From positions 1 through 64,000 of the forward strand of contig JAJXYD010000027.1 in NCBI GenBank assembly GCA_021780695.1: a DNA stretch of 64,000 bases, given 5' to 3'. Source of the stretch: Deltaproteobacteria bacterium (GTDB taxonomy: Bacteria; Desulfobacterota; Syntrophobacteria; Syntrophobacterales; Syntrophobacteraceae). Below, piece after piece: positions 45,068 to 54,138 of the stretch (its first letter is position 1; the number at the start of each line of letters is the position of its first letter). A program made the position numbers and the translations under genes. The notes under the pieces were generated by a model. The model was not told the DNA's origin and did no database searches. It saw only the letters and a list, made by a program, of their open reading frames with translations.

Positions 45068-45115
45068 CCCACGCACTTGGCTCTCTATTGAACGGAGCTA
45101 CCAGCTCCTTGTTTT

Positions 45116-45838
45116 ATGCCGGTATTCCTACTAAAATTACGCAAGATTGCTACGCGAGGATTGGACGTGAAACATCAAAGAGGCGCAAGAAAGAAAACCT
45201 GCTACTATAAGACGCTGGGCATATCGGTTCGGGCTACCCAGCAGGAGATACGCAGCGCTTTTCGCTATCTTGCGATGAAGCTCCATCCCGATCGCAATCC
45301 CGGCAACCCCTTGAGCGCCGAGCGTTTCTGCGAAGTCCGAAAGGCCTATGAAACGCTAAAGGATCCGGCTGCCAAGGCCCGATACGACAGGCTTAACGGC
45401 TACGGTAAGTTAAGGGAAAAATTTTCCGATTCCTCCTGGACCGACCTTGACAGCGAGGGGGGCGAGGCCCTCTCTTTCGATGAGATATTTCAGAACCTGT
45501 TCGGCATAGGCAACAGGCATAGAAGAACCACGCACGGCAGCGACTTGAGATTTGACCTGCAGATCGCCAGGAGCGCACTTAATAACGGGGGTTTTCACGA
45601 AGAAATCAGCTACGTGAAAATGGTCTTCTGCCAATGCCATAACAGCTCCGAGCGGCTGGGATGCCGCCTGTGCGGCGGAGTTGGTGAAATAGAGCAAGAG
45701 AGTTCTCTGCGGGTGTGGATTCCGGCCGGGATATCAAGCGAAACAAGAATCAGGGTGCCCGGGGCCGGGGATGCGGCCGTGGCCGCCCTAGCCCCGGGGG
45801 ATTTGATATTGTCTATTAAAATCATCGAGGGGTGTTAG
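45116..45838 (+). CDS. DnaJ-like protein with reduced zinc region
   Basis: A ~240-residue J-domain protein. Residues ~28-95 are the J domain (CYYKTLGISVRATQQEIRSAFRYLAMKL, then HPDRNPGN with the HPD motif that stimulates DnaK). Canonical DnaJ has a G/F linker and four CxxCxGxG zinc motifs; here only one such motif remains (CRLCGGVG) after an FCQCHNS pair, so at most one zinc site is likely. The C-terminus (IPAGISSETRIRVPGAGDAA, LILSIKI) corresponds to the first part of the client-binding domain only. It may begin at ATG 45116 or GTG 45167. A specialised co-chaperone is more likely than the housekeeping DnaJ. Confidence 0.85.
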   Translation: MPVFLLKLRKIATRGLDVKHQRGARKKTCYYKTLGISVRATQQEIRSAFRYLAMKLHPDRNPGNPLSAERFCEVRKAYETLKDPAAKARYDRLNGYGKLREKFSDSSWTDLDSEGGEALSFDEIFQNLFGIGNRHRRTTHGSDLRFDLQIARSALNNGGFHEEISYVKMVFCQCHNSSERLGCRLCGGVGEIEQESSLRVWIPAGISSETRIRVPGAGDAAVAALAPGDLILSIKIIEGC

Positions 45839-45854
45839 GAGGCTACATACTTGT

Positions 45855-46337
45855 ATGTCTACGGATGAACTGACCCATATAGACGATGCGGGCCGTCTTC
45901 GGATGGTTGATGTGAGCGGCAAGGAGCCGACGTGGCGGGAAGCCCGGGCTGAGGCTTTTCTAACCCTTGCCCAGGATACGCTAAGGCGCATTTGCTCCGG
46001 GGATATCCCCAAAGGCAATGTTTTCGAGGCTGCCAGACTTGCCGGCATTATGGCAGCCAAAAAGACCGCCGAGATTATTCCTCTTTGCCACCAGATCCCA
46101 TTGAGCGCCATTGAGCTGGATTTTTTCCCCGATCCGCTAAAAGGCGAAATCCGGATAACTTCCATGGCTAAGACCAACGACCGTACGGGAGTAGAGATGG
46201 AGGCGCTGGTTGCAGTCACTACCGCGGCCCTTACCGTCTACGACATGTGCAAGGCTATCGACCGGGCCATGAAGATCAGGCAGGCCCGTTTGACCTTCAA
46301 AAGCGGCGGGAAGAGCGGAGTATTTGAACAAGCTTAG
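45855..46337 (+). CDS. moaC: Cyclic pyranopterin monophosphate synthase
   Basis: A 160-residue MoaC, which converts the MoaA product to cyclic pyranopterin monophosphate in molybdopterin biosynthesis. Family motifs: HIDDAGRLRMVDVSGKEPT, KGNVFEAARLAGIMAAKKTA, IIPLCHQIPLS, and TGVEMEALVAVTTAALTVYDM. All fit. It starts 16 bp after the J-domain gene. No other moa genes are in the window. Many anaerobes need Mo or W cofactor for formate dehydrogenase, the first step of the methyl branch feeding AcsE. Confidence 0.95.
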   Translation: MSTDELTHIDDAGRLRMVDVSGKEPTWREARAEAFLTLAQDTLRRICSGDIPKGNVFEAARLAGIMAAKKTAEIIPLCHQIPLSAIELDFFPDPLKGEIRITSMAKTNDRTGVEMEALVAVTTAALTVYDMCKAIDRAMKIRQARLTFKSGGKSGVFEQA

Positions 46338-46446
46338 GCCATGAAAGAGTGTTTTAAAAAATACGCCATTACGAATGGTTTTTCTTTACAGCATATAGGG
46401 ATAGTGTTAATAGAATTTCTTTTACGTTTTGTTATGGAGCTTCACT

Positions 46447-46809
46447 ATGGATAAAGAAACTCAGGCGTATTTCAAGGAAGTCCTACTCAAAAGGTTGGAC
46501 GAACTTTATTCTGAAGCAGAAAAGACCGTGGCCGGCATGAACGACAGCGAGGAGAATTTCCCCGACCCCACCGATCGTGCCACCCTTGAATCCGACAGAA
46601 ACTTCGTGCTGCGGATCCGCGATCGTGAACGAAAGCTGATCTCAAAGATACGCGAAGCGCTGCAAAGAATCGAGGAGGGAAATTTCGGCCAGTGCGAAGA
46701 GTGCGGCGACGACATAGGCTTTGAGCGACTGAGCGCCAGGCCTGTTACCACCTTGTGCATTGAGTGCAAGCGCAAGCAGGAAGCCGGGGAACGAGCCAGA
46801 GGGACCTAA
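46447..46809 (+). CDS. dksA: RNA polymerase-binding protein DksA
   Basis: A 120-residue DksA/TraR-family protein starting MDKETQAYFKEVLLKRLDEL after a GGAG site. The coiled-coil part includes FPDPTDRATLESDRN, with two acidic residues at the tip region that act in the polymerase secondary channel, and the four-cysteine zinc finger is CEECGDDI and LCIECK. It should work with ppGpp in growth-rate and stress control. Compared with the zinc-finger/BON protein at 37841, this is the canonical form. Confidence 0.93.
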   Translation: MDKETQAYFKEVLLKRLDELYSEAEKTVAGMNDSEENFPDPTDRATLESDRNFVLRIRDRERKLISKIREALQRIEEGNFGQCEECGDDIGFERLSARPVTTLCIECKRKQEAGERARGT

Positions 46810-46833
46810 CCGTGGCGGGCGCGGCGGTTCGCC

Positions 46834-47832
46834 TTAGAACCCGCCTTCGATGTGCATTACATCGCCAGCCCAGACCTGTTCCCGCGCTCCATCCTCGCGC
46901 AGTAAAAGGAGTGCTCCCTCCGCCGAGATCCCTTCGGCCTTTCCAACGATTTGACGGTCTCCGTACACAACCGTAATGGTCTTGCCTATCATCTCCGAGC
47001 ATTGCTCGATTTCGGGCAGCAGGGCGGGCAGTCCTGCCTGGAGAAAACGTTCATATTCGTGCTCGAAACGGCCAAGAAACTCCAGGAGCACTTTTTGTCT
47101 CATAACGACCGAGCCGGTTTCAATGGCAATCGACGTGGCCGGATACCTGAAAGGCCCCTCCATCTCCTCCCTGCCGTGATTGACATTTATTCCTATTCCC
47201 ACAACTATGAACCGTGAGAAATCCTGGTCAGACTGAGTTTCAGTCAAAATCCCGGCGACCTTGCGCCCCCGTATCAATACATCGTTTGGCCACTTTATGG
47301 AGGCGCCAATCCCGAATGCTTCCCGTAGCATTTTTACCATTGCCAAAGAACCGATAAAGGATGTTTGAGGGGCGACCCTGGTCGGCAGAAGGTCTCTTAA
47401 AAGCATGGAAAGATAAATGCCTCGATTGGGAAAAGACATCCATTCCCGTTTTAGCCGCCCCCGCCCCTTTGTCTGTTGCTCCGCCACGACCACAGCCCCA
47501 TGGGGAGCGCCCTCCGCGGCCAGTTTCAACGCGTAGTCGTTTGTCGATCCAATCGTTGTCAGGTAATGGTAGCTATGGGCAAGCCACTTTGTGCCAAGAT
47601 TGTGAACAATTTCCCCATCGGCCAGGGAGTCGGGAATAGCCATAAGCATGTAACCCAGTCCAGGGCGGCTTTGAACCTCGTAGCCCATCTGTTTTAGCCT
47701 GTTGATATGTTTCCAGACCCCGGGCCTGCTGATGCCGATTTTTTCAGCCAGGGCCTCGCCCGAAACGAAACTGCCGGTGCGGTCCCTCAGGAGTTTAAGA
47801 ATTTCCAAATGGTTGGATTTTAACGAACTCAC
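46834..47832 (-). CDS. birA: Biotin-protein ligase with HTH repressor domain
   Basis: A ~332-residue bifunctional BirA that attaches biotin to carboxylase carrier proteins and can repress biotin genes. GTG at 47832 (SSLKSNHLEILKLL) avoids overlap with cobU and has AAAGGA upstream; the frame is open to 47877. The N-terminal winged helix is at ~15-65 (SGEALAEKIGISRPGVWKHI). The ligase core has TIGSTNDYA, AEQQTKGRGRLKREW with the biotinyl-AMP loop, IKWPNDVLI, and GIGINVN. The C-terminal domain follows. It is the last gene of a leftward cluster behind cobU. Confidence 0.94.
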   Translation of the reverse strand: MSSLKSNHLEILKLLRDRTGSFVSGEALAEKIGISRPGVWKHINRLKQMGYEVQSRPGLGYMLMAIPDSLADGEIVHNLGTKWLAHSYHYLTTIGSTNDYALKLAAEGAPHGAVVVAEQQTKGRGRLKREWMSFPNRGIYLSMLLRDLLPTRVAPQTSFIGSLAMVKMLREAFGIGASIKWPNDVLIRGRKVAGILTETQSDQDFSRFIVVGIGINVNHGREEMEGPFRYPATSIAIETGSVVMRQKVLLEFLGRFEHEYERFLQAGLPALLPEIEQCSEMIGKTITVVYGDRQIVGKAEGISAEGALLLLREDGAREQVWAGDVMHIEGGF

Positions 47833-47845
47833 CCGCCCTGTCCTT

Positions 47846-48382
47846 TTAACCTTTAAGCCGCATCGGCAAACCGGCAACTATAAAAAAAACCGAGGCGCAG
47901 ACCGCGGCAAGCCTTTGGTTGGTAAATCCGGATAAGTCGCGAAACCTGCGGGCAAGAGAATTTTCCGGAACGATTCCAGCCCCTGTCTCGTTAGAGACGA
48001 TGACAAGCGGATAATCCGCAGACCCTAGGGTCTTGCATAAACGTTCAACGCAATCTTCGATTCCGCTCGATTCGGCGCACAACAGATTGCTCAGCCAAAG
48101 CGTTATGCAATCGACGAGCACCGGTTTTTTCAGGCCGATAAACCGTTCAAGGGTTTCGCAAAGATTTAGCGGCGACTCAACGGTCTCCCACTCACCCCCG
48201 CGGCGGTCTCTGTGCAGTTGAATCCGCAGCTTCATTTCCTCGTCAAGTGCCTGGGCGGTCGCAACATAGACATAGGGAGGATGGAAACCAGCCATAACGG
48301 ATTCTGCCCAGGAGCTTTTTCCGCTCCTTGCCCCTCCAAGGACCAGTAGAGGCGTAGTAATATCCGAGTCCCGCGCCCGCAT
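47846..48382 (-). CDS. cobU: Adenosylcobinamide kinase/guanylyltransferase
   Basis: A 178-residue CobU/CobP, which phosphorylates adenosylcobinamide and transfers GMP to it during cobalamin assembly. The P-loop is LVLGGARSGKS near residue 15; YVYVATAQALDEEMKLRI, HRDRRGGEWETVESP (with the guanylylated-His region) and LVDCITLWLSNLL follow. CO2 fixation by AcsCD depends on corrinoid, which gives the gene clear relevance here. Its ATG overlaps the upstream DUF3842 stop by one base. Confidence 0.93.
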   Translation of the reverse strand: MRARDSDITTPLLVLGGARSGKSSWAESVMAGFHPPYVYVATAQALDEEMKLRIQLHRDRRGGEWETVESPLNLCETLERFIGLKKPVLVDCITLWLSNLLCAESSGIEDCVERLCKTLGSADYPLVIVSNETGAGIVPENSLARRFRDLSGFTNQRLAAVCASVFFIVAGLPMRLKG

Positions 48383-48813
48383 CAGTTTGGTTCCTTCGAG
48401 GCCACATATTTTGACAGATATTCCGAGATGAGCCTGTCGACCATGTGAGGCAGAGGTTCCCTGATGGCTCCAACCACCGAAATGGGCTCCTGAGTCAAGG
48501 GCAGGATCAATTTTAGAGCTTTCGCCTCACCGATCGCGCACACCATGCCGGGGGTCATTTCTCCCATCATGGCATTGGCAAGCAGAATGGCGATAGTACC
48601 AATTACCACCTCCACCCGGGCGACACTGTGTCTGATCGCATTTTCGCCCGTAGCGCCACGGTTTGCACCCGCTTTCATCATCTGGGCCGTAGCGATGGCA
48701 TTGGTTCCAAGCGCCCATAACTCAGCGTTTTCTCCAAAAACTTCCTTTATCCTCTTGATTATCGTGGTACCGATTCCACCACCCTGACCGTCGATTACTG
48801 CAATTCGGATCAC
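48382..48813 (-). CDS. DUF3842 family protein
   Basis: A ~143-residue conserved protein of unknown function. It is read from GTG at 48813 (VIRIAVIDGQGGGIGTTII), with GGGAGG just upstream; the frame upstream of this is not conserved-looking. IAVIDGQGGGIG is a glycine-rich nucleotide-binding-like start, and ALGTNAIATAQMMKAGAN and VVIGTIAILLANAMMGEMTP match the DUF3842 pattern of anaerobic bacteria. It is joined to cobU by a one-base overlap, which suggests a cobalamin or cofactor link (inference). Confidence 0.8.
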   Translation of the reverse strand: MIRIAVIDGQGGGIGTTIIKRIKEVFGENAELWALGTNAIATAQMMKAGANRGATGENAIRHSVARVEVVIGTIAILLANAMMGEMTPGMVCAIGEAKALKLILPLTQEPISVVGAIREPLPHMVDRLISEYLSKYVASKEPN

Positions 48814-48847
48814 GAAACCTCCCTGCTCGAAGGGGAAAAACTTATGT

Positions 48848-49087
48848 TCACAAGGCGATACTCCACACATTAAAAAACTCATGATATCTGATCAGATAAA
48901 TTTCACCCGCAACCGTTTTTACGCGAAAATAGAGGACAGGCATCCGGGTAGAGTCCACTTGGCCTTCATACCACCTGCCGACAACCTGCTCGATTCGCCG
49001 CGTCCGGCCTCGCCACACAAACGACAAAGGCTCCTGCGCCCCTTTAAACTCATCGCGGGTGCAAACCTCTATTGTTTCAAATTCCAT
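48848..49087 (-). CDS. Conserved small hypothetical protein
   Basis: A 79-residue protein from MEFETIEVCTRDEFKG (an upstream ATG at 49102 is possible). The pattern SFVWRGRTRRIEQVVGRWYEG, then YFRVKTVAGEIYLIRYHEFFNVWSI, resembles a widespread group of small beta-rich proteins of unknown function whose hallmark is W-x-G-R and YLIRYH. It lies 34 bp upstream of the DUF3842 gene in the same direction and may be the first gene of the DUF3842-cobU-birA unit. Confidence 0.65.
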   Translation of the reverse strand: MEFETIEVCTRDEFKGAQEPLSFVWRGRTRRIEQVVGRWYEGQVDSTRMPVLYFRVKTVAGEIYLIRYHEFFNVWSIAL

Positions 49088-49596
49088 CGAATGATTGCCC
49101 AAGGGCCCTTTCCCGGATCATTTCCCGAAAAACCCGCACGATACGGGAGAATACTACTTCTTTCCCTCTTCTATTTCAATCATGCCCGCAGGAATTTAAA
49201 ATTTATACGCCCAGGGGTCTTCAAAGCAAGCAGGCTCTTTATTTGCCGAAAATACACCGGGAAAGGGCTCTAGGTCCGTATTATTTGGGAATTTTAACCG
49301 AAGAAAGCGTGGACAACCCTCTTTTCCAGGCTCCGGACACGGCCTTAAACCCGGGAGCGTTTTTCGGCCCTGTTTCGGGTCGAACACGGCCGGAGGATAA
49401 ATACTTTGCCGATCCCAAGCGTTACCTGCCTCCGTTACACCGGATACTATACATTTTGCAGATATTTGGGAATGAAGGGCTTTATAAGGATTTTATCACC
49501 CGTTAAAACATTACCGTGGGTGAGGCAAAAGGGAGATTGCCTCACCCACGGTGTGTGAACGTCTTTTAGACCAACTTTTAGCCTTGCCGGCTTTTT
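49088..49596. other. Intergenic stretch upstream of the DUF3842 unit
   Basis: It holds the promoter side of the leftward unit. A rightward open frame continues to 49506 (ending RILYILQIFGNEGLYKDFITR in pieces), but it has no good start or ribosome-binding site outside the antisense of the small gene, so I do not call it. A strong hairpin ends the region. Confidence 0.35.
49514..49551 (-). terminator. Strong hairpin terminator
   Basis: CCGTGGGTGAGGCAA and its exact complement (15-bp stem) flank an 8-nt loop. Read leftward it is followed by TAATGTTTT. It lies 46 bp after the stop of the large secreted protein gene and could also stop rightward transcription. Confidence 0.8.
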
Positions 49597-52500
49597 CTAA
49601 TGAACCGAAACCACCCCGGCGCTGTTCATAAACATCCGCTTACCGGGAGCGGAAGCCTCATCCTCATAATAGAACCACTCTCCCTCGTTTGCACTGTAGA
49701 TCCAGGGAAAAGTGGCGCTACTGGTCCACCACCAACCACCTGTACCATCCCATTGAGGATCATAAAACCAGATGTTGTCCGTAGAGGTTGCGTCCGGATA
49801 AAGCCAGCCCAGATTAGTCTCGTATATCCAGGCGGATGAGTAGGAGTAAAAGAAGCCAAACGGGCTGAGATAATGCCAACCTGTTGGGGTTGAATAGTTA
49901 TGGGCATTTTGCCAAAGCTCGTTTTTAGCCGAACAGCTTGCGGTCTGTCCGCCATTTGTCCCCGCGCAGCTCCAGCTCCACGGCCACGAGGCCGAAACCG
50001 CCGAGGCCGTGCCGCTGCCGCAAAGGTTGGACGTCGGAGCCGAGTTAAACATTGCCCCGTTGCTGCTTCCGCACGTACCGTCAACAGCCTGAGTACTTGC
50101 CGAACAGCTAGCGGTCTTTCCTCCGTTTGTGCCCGCACAGGTCCAGGTCCAGGGTCCGGTGCCCGAAACCGGTGAAGCCGTGCCGCTGCCGCAAAGATTG
50201 GACGTCGGAGCCGAGTTAAACATTGCCCCGCCGCTGCTTCCGCACGTGCCGTCCACGGCCTGAGCAGTTGCCGAACAGCTAGCGGTCTTTCCTCCGTTTG
50301 TGCCCGCACAGGTCCAGGTCCAGGGTCCGGTGCCCGAAACCGGTGAAGCCGTACCGGTTCCGCAAAGGTTGGACGTCGGAGCCGAGTTAAGCGTTGCCCC
50401 GCCGCTGCTTCCGCAACTGCCGTCCACGGCCTGAACAGTTGCCGTACAGCTCGCGGTCGTTCCGCCGTTTGAACCAGCACAGGTCCAAGTCCAGGGTCCG
50501 GTACCAGAAACCGGTGAAGCCGTACCGGTTCCGCAAAGGTTGGACGTTGGAGCCGAACTGAAGGCTGCCCCGCCGCTGCTTCCGCACGTGCCGTCCACAA
50601 CCGGCGGATCGGCCGAACAATTCGCGCTCGCACCGCCGTAGAGCCCCGAGCAGGTCCAATTCCACGGCCCCGTGCCGCTTACAGTCGAGGCCGTGCCGGT
50701 ACTGCACAGATTGGACGTTGGAGCCGAGGAAAACGATTGGCCGCTGCTGCTTCCGCACACGCCGTTTTCAGCCGGCGGATCGGCCGAACAATTCGTGCTC
50801 GTACCGCCGTAGAGCCCCGAGCAGGTCCAACTCCACGGACCCGTGCCGCTTACAGTCGAGGCCGTTCCGGTACTGCACAGATTGGACGTTGGAGCCGAGG
50901 AAAACGATTGGCCGCTGCTCGATCCGCACGCGCCGTTTTCAGCCGGCGGATTGGCCGAACAGCCGGCGGTCGTTCCCCCGTGTTTTCCCGCGCAACTCCA
51001 GGTCCACGGTCCCGCGCCGCTAACGACCGATGGGGCGCCGCTGCTGCAAAGACCCGTCGTCGGAGCCGAGGCAGTGACTGTTCCGCTGCTGCTTCCGCAC
51101 GCGCCGTTAAGGACTTGATAAATTCCTCTAATTCTATAGTTGGCCGTATCCGCAATGAAGATATCTCCCGCTATATCAACAGCCAGGCCCTGAGGCTGGT
51201 TTATTGCGGCAAGGATCGCCGGGCCGCCGTCACCCGAATATCCGGGAGTCCCGTTACCCGCAATTGTTCTGATGTTGCCCGTCGTTGCGTCCACCTGCCT
51301 GATGCGGCCGTTTTTTGTATCCGCAATGTAGATGTTTTGGGAGGAGTCAACGGCTACCCCCCCAGGCTGGTACAATTGAGCGGAGGTCGCAGCCCCCCCG
51401 TCGCCTGAATAGCCCTGGGTTCCTGTGCCGGCAACCGTAGAGATATCTCCGGCCGGATCCACCTTTCTGATACGTTCATTTGCCGTATCGGCTATGTAGA
51501 TATTATCCAAATAGTCAACCGTTACGCCGCCGGGCTGGGAGAGCTGCGCCGATGTAGCCGGCCCCCCATCGCCCGAATAGCCGGGTGTTGCGTTACCGGC
51601 TACCGTGCTGATGATGCCCGAAGTTGCGTTTATCTCCCTTATGCAGTTATTGGAACTGTCGGCTACGTAGAGGTTGCCGGAGGTGTCCACCGCTACGCCC
51701 AAGGGAGCGTTTAGCTGCGCCGAGACAGCCGCCGCCCCGTCGCCTGAATACCCTGCCCCACCGTTTCCCGCAACAGTCGTGATGATACCCGTGGTTGCGC
51801 TTATCTCCCTTATGCGGTTATTGGAGGTATCCGCTATGAAGATGTTTCCCGACAAGTCCACCGCGACGCCTGAAGGGTTGCTCAGTTGCGCCGAGAGCGC
51901 AGACCCGCCGTCGCCTGCATACCCTGCCCCACCGTTTCCCGCAACAGTCGTGATGATACCCGTGGTTGCGTCCACCTTTCTGATTCGGTTGTTGAGGCTA
52001 TCGGCTATGTAGATATTTCCCGACATATCGGCCCCTACCCCCACCGGCAGGTTTAGCTGCGCCGAGGTTGCCAGGCCGGAATCGCCCGAATACCCTTGCG
52101 TTCCCGTTCCGGCGATCGTTGAGATTATACCCCCGGGTGAGAGCATAGCCGTAAGGGTGATCGGGTTTGACGAGGTACCAGCACCCAAGGAACCGTCGAG
52201 GTTACCTAAAAAGCCCGTTTGAGAGTAATTGGAATAAGATGTCACAATGCCTGGCGGAGAGTTCTGACTTCCAAGAGAGGAAAGGCCCGAAATGGCTACC
52301 ACCAGCATGTAGTTGTCGCCGCTCACAAGATTTAGCGCAGCTATTTGCGAAGAACTCATAAGGCTAGAGAGGCTAAATGTCTGCGAATCCAAAAGGGTTG
52401 TGGTGTTGTTGCTTGCATCCGTTTGGTATATCTGGACCTGTCCGGTCAACTGGGTGGGCAGGGCGTAGATGCTCCCCGCGGTAATGTCAGAAAAAATAGA

Positions 52501-52941
52501 ACCGAGCCCGGAGGCCGATACCGTATAGGGTCCGGTCGAACTGACGGTAAAGCCCCTGGCGATGTAGGAGACGACGTTTTGCCCTGCGCCTAACACTCCC
52601 ATCGAATTGTCGAGCGAAAGGGTGTTGTCTGCGTATGCCATTGCGCTTGCCCCGCCCGTATCGGCCGACCCGTTCTGGGTGGCGCTGCCCCAGGCCGCGG
52701 AGGTCATGCTGAGGCCCGTATCCGATTCAACGGCCAGCGCTACCGCGTTTTCCGAAGAACCCGAAGAGGTGGAAAAGGACTGCGTACTGGAAAGTGGGGC
52801 CATTGTGGGAAAGTAGATTCCACCGGTGTCCGTTACGCTGTATATGAAATTGTCGCCCGTCCAGGTGATGGTTGCCTCCGCGTGCGAGAAGGCAAAAAGA
52901 AAAAAACCAAAGATTAGTAAAAGAAAAATTCTTTGCCTCAT
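49597..52941 (-). CDS. Large secreted NHL-repeat protein with Cys-rich repeats
   Basis: A 1114-residue secreted protein. GGAGG precedes the ATG and residues 1-23 are a signal peptide (FLLLIFGFFLFAFSHA). Residues ~25-270 form a Ser/Thr-rich beta region. Residues ~275-610 hold six NHL units, each with TVAGNGGAGYSGDGG, PSGVAVDLSGNIFIAD and NRIREI, a predicted beta-propeller. Residues ~615-1010 hold seven ~57-residue Cys repeats (CGSSSG, LCSTGTASTVSGTGPWSW, TCSGLYGG). The last ~100 residues are the aromatic domain (GWLYPDATSTDNIWFY, WWWTSSATFPWIY) shared with the protein at 8743. The Cys repeats make ~171-bp DNA tandem repeats. A surface adhesin or polymer-binding role is plausible but not shown. 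Confidence 0.85.
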   Translation of the reverse strand: MRQRIFLLLIFGFFLFAFSHAEATITWTGDNFIYSVTDTGGIYFPTMAPLSSTQSFSTSSGSSENAVALAVESDTGLSMTSAAWGSATQNGSADTGGASAMAYADNTLSLDNSMGVLGAGQNVVSYIARGFTVSSTGPYTVSASGLGSIFSDITAGSIYALPTQLTGQVQIYQTDASNNTTTLLDSQTFSLSSLMSSSQIAALNLVSGDNYMLVVAISGLSSLGSQNSPPGIVTSYSNYSQTGFLGNLDGSLGAGTSSNPITLTAMLSPGGIISTIAGTGTQGYSGDSGLATSAQLNLPVGVGADMSGNIYIADSLNNRIRKVDATTGIITTVAGNGGAGYAGDGGSALSAQLSNPSGVAVDLSGNIFIADTSNNRIREISATTGIITTVAGNGGAGYSGDGAAAVSAQLNAPLGVAVDTSGNLYVADSSNNCIREINATSGIISTVAGNATPGYSGDGGPATSAQLSQPGGVTVDYLDNIYIADTANERIRKVDPAGDISTVAGTGTQGYSGDGGAATSAQLYQPGGVAVDSSQNIYIADTKNGRIRQVDATTGNIRTIAGNGTPGYSGDGGPAILAAINQPQGLAVDIAGDIFIADTANYRIRGIYQVLNGACGSSSGTVTASAPTTGLCSSGAPSVVSGAGPWTWSCAGKHGGTTAGCSANPPAENGACGSSSGQSFSSAPTSNLCSTGTASTVSGTGPWSWTCSGLYGGTSTNCSADPPAENGVCGSSSGQSFSSAPTSNLCSTGTASTVSGTGPWNWTCSGLYGGASANCSADPPVVDGTCGSSGGAAFSSAPTSNLCGTGTASPVSGTGPWTWTCAGSNGGTTASCTATVQAVDGSCGSSGGATLNSAPTSNLCGTGTASPVSGTGPWTWTCAGTNGGKTASCSATAQAVDGTCGSSGGAMFNSAPTSNLCGSGTASPVSGTGPWTWTCAGTNGGKTASCSASTQAVDGTCGSSNGAMFNSAPTSNLCGSGTASAVSASWPWSWSCAGTNGGQTASCSAKNELWQNAHNYSTPTGWHYLSPFGFFYSYSSAWIYETNLGWLYPDATSTDNIWFYDPQWDGTGGWWWTSSATFPWIYSANEGEWFYYEDEASAPGKRMFMNSAGVVSVH

Positions 52942-53802
52942 AATTTCCTCCTCTTATTGGGGTCTTCTCGAATCCTCTCTTGCCCGAATCCTGTTAGATA
53001 GGCCCCCCGAAAAATCATCGGCTTCGGGCAAACGATCGGCGCCGGATAGCTTCAAACAAAACATTGCGCATTCAAAACTTCCGCAGCGCTTGGCGGGGAT
53101 TTTGTCCTGCGATGGAACGGATACGAAAGGGACGCGGCACTATCACATGCCGGCGGCCGACCGGCTCTTGGCACCACTCAGAGCAAGGCCTGTGCCACAT
53201 GGGCTAACCTCTTGAACAGATTAGCCAATACAAGTATCCGCACTTCAAGGTGAGCCGTGGCTCCTTGGGAGGCCGCACGATTTTTCCAACCGGACAAGCG
53301 GGGAAGCGATTAGATGACGCAGTGGGTCCAAACCTTGCAAAAAGCCTGTTTGGAGCCCTCTAAAAGGGGGAAAACAAAGGGATTTTTACGCTGTTTCCAG
53401 ACGGGAGCGGATTTTTAGAAGATCTACACTTTTAGACAATATGGCAAATCTTAGTCTAATAATATAGACTAAGACCTTTTCTTGGCCTGTGAGCGTTTAG
53501 AAAGTCTTTTTATCCGATGGGCTTTGTTGCGAGTCTAAGTATTTAGATGGAAACCATAGGGGAAAAAGTAAAGGCAAAACACAGTGGCTCAGACAGGCAG
53601 GGAAGATTTAATTTTTTAGCGGCCGGCAGAGGGCGGCCGCTAAAAAACAAACCCGGGGTCATGGTTTCGAATCGCCCAAGTCTTGGCATCGCCGTTTAGA
53701 TTTTGAACTTTTAAGTGCTCGAGACTACAATGTAAAGAAAGAACGCTATTTGAATTTTTCGGAAGTTTGTATCAGACTTATTGCGGTCTTAGAGGGAAAT
53801 CC
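52942..53802. other. Divergent intergenic region with orphan hairpins
   Basis: 861 bp between two divergent genes, with no credible coding sequence. It contains an inverted repeat CTTAGTCTA/TAGACTAAG around 53442-53465 and a 14-bp-arm hairpin at 53612-53647. A small RNA could be encoded here; nothing matches a family I know. Confidence 0.4.
53612..53647. terminator. Bidirectional terminator-like hairpin without an adjacent gene end
   Basis: TTTTTTAGCGGCCG and its exact complement flank an 8-nt loop, giving a G/C stem with built-in A and U tracts on both sides. The nearest genes both start, rather than end, on either side of it. Confidence 0.65.
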
Positions 53803-54012
53803 ATGAATGGGCAAAACAGGAAAGACATTCGACCCGGTCAGCGCGTCCAAATCGTGTTGAAGCAAGATCAAAGAACCGGCCGCCGCACGGCCGGCGTAGT
53901 TAAGGACATACTCACTTCCGCGCCCTATCACTTTCGAGGGATCAAGGTGAGGCTAGAGGACGGCCGAATCGGACGCGTACAAGAGATCCTCTCCGCCGAG
54001 AAGCAGGAGTAA
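53803..54012 (+). CDS. YwbE-family protein
   Basis: A ~69-residue protein of the YwbE family (DUF2196): NRKDIRPGQRVQIVLKQDQR, TAGVVKDILTSAPYHFRG and IKVRLEDGRIGRVQEI cover the complete conserved domain, a small SH3/KOW-like beta barrel probably binding nucleic acid (inference from fold). The ATG at 53803 is preceded by GAGGG; the frame continues upstream without similarity. It is a single gene. The GCGCGTT/AACGCGC hairpin downstream (54026-54051) carries its T-run in the loop. Confidence 0.85.
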   Translation: MNGQNRKDIRPGQRVQIVLKQDQRTGRRTAGVVKDILTSAPYHFRGIKVRLEDGRIGRVQEILSAEKQE

Positions 54013-54138
54013 AAACGTAACACGCGCGTTAGGCTTTTTTTGAACGCGCCCATACTCTAACGGGAACCGGCGGCTTTAAATCAGATCGGAGAAAAAAAAA
54101 GAGACTCAGGTTTTAACCGAATCCCTTATCGTTCCATT

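Noticed and set aside
49072..49506. Rightward 144-codon open frame
   Set aside because: Its start lies in the antisense of a conserved-looking small gene, there is no ribosome-binding site, and the sequence has no recognisable pattern.
50000..51100. Repeat array resembling a CRISPR or satellite
   Set aside because: The ~171-bp period is a multiple of three and encodes the seven Cys repeats of the large secreted protein; there are no short unique spacers.
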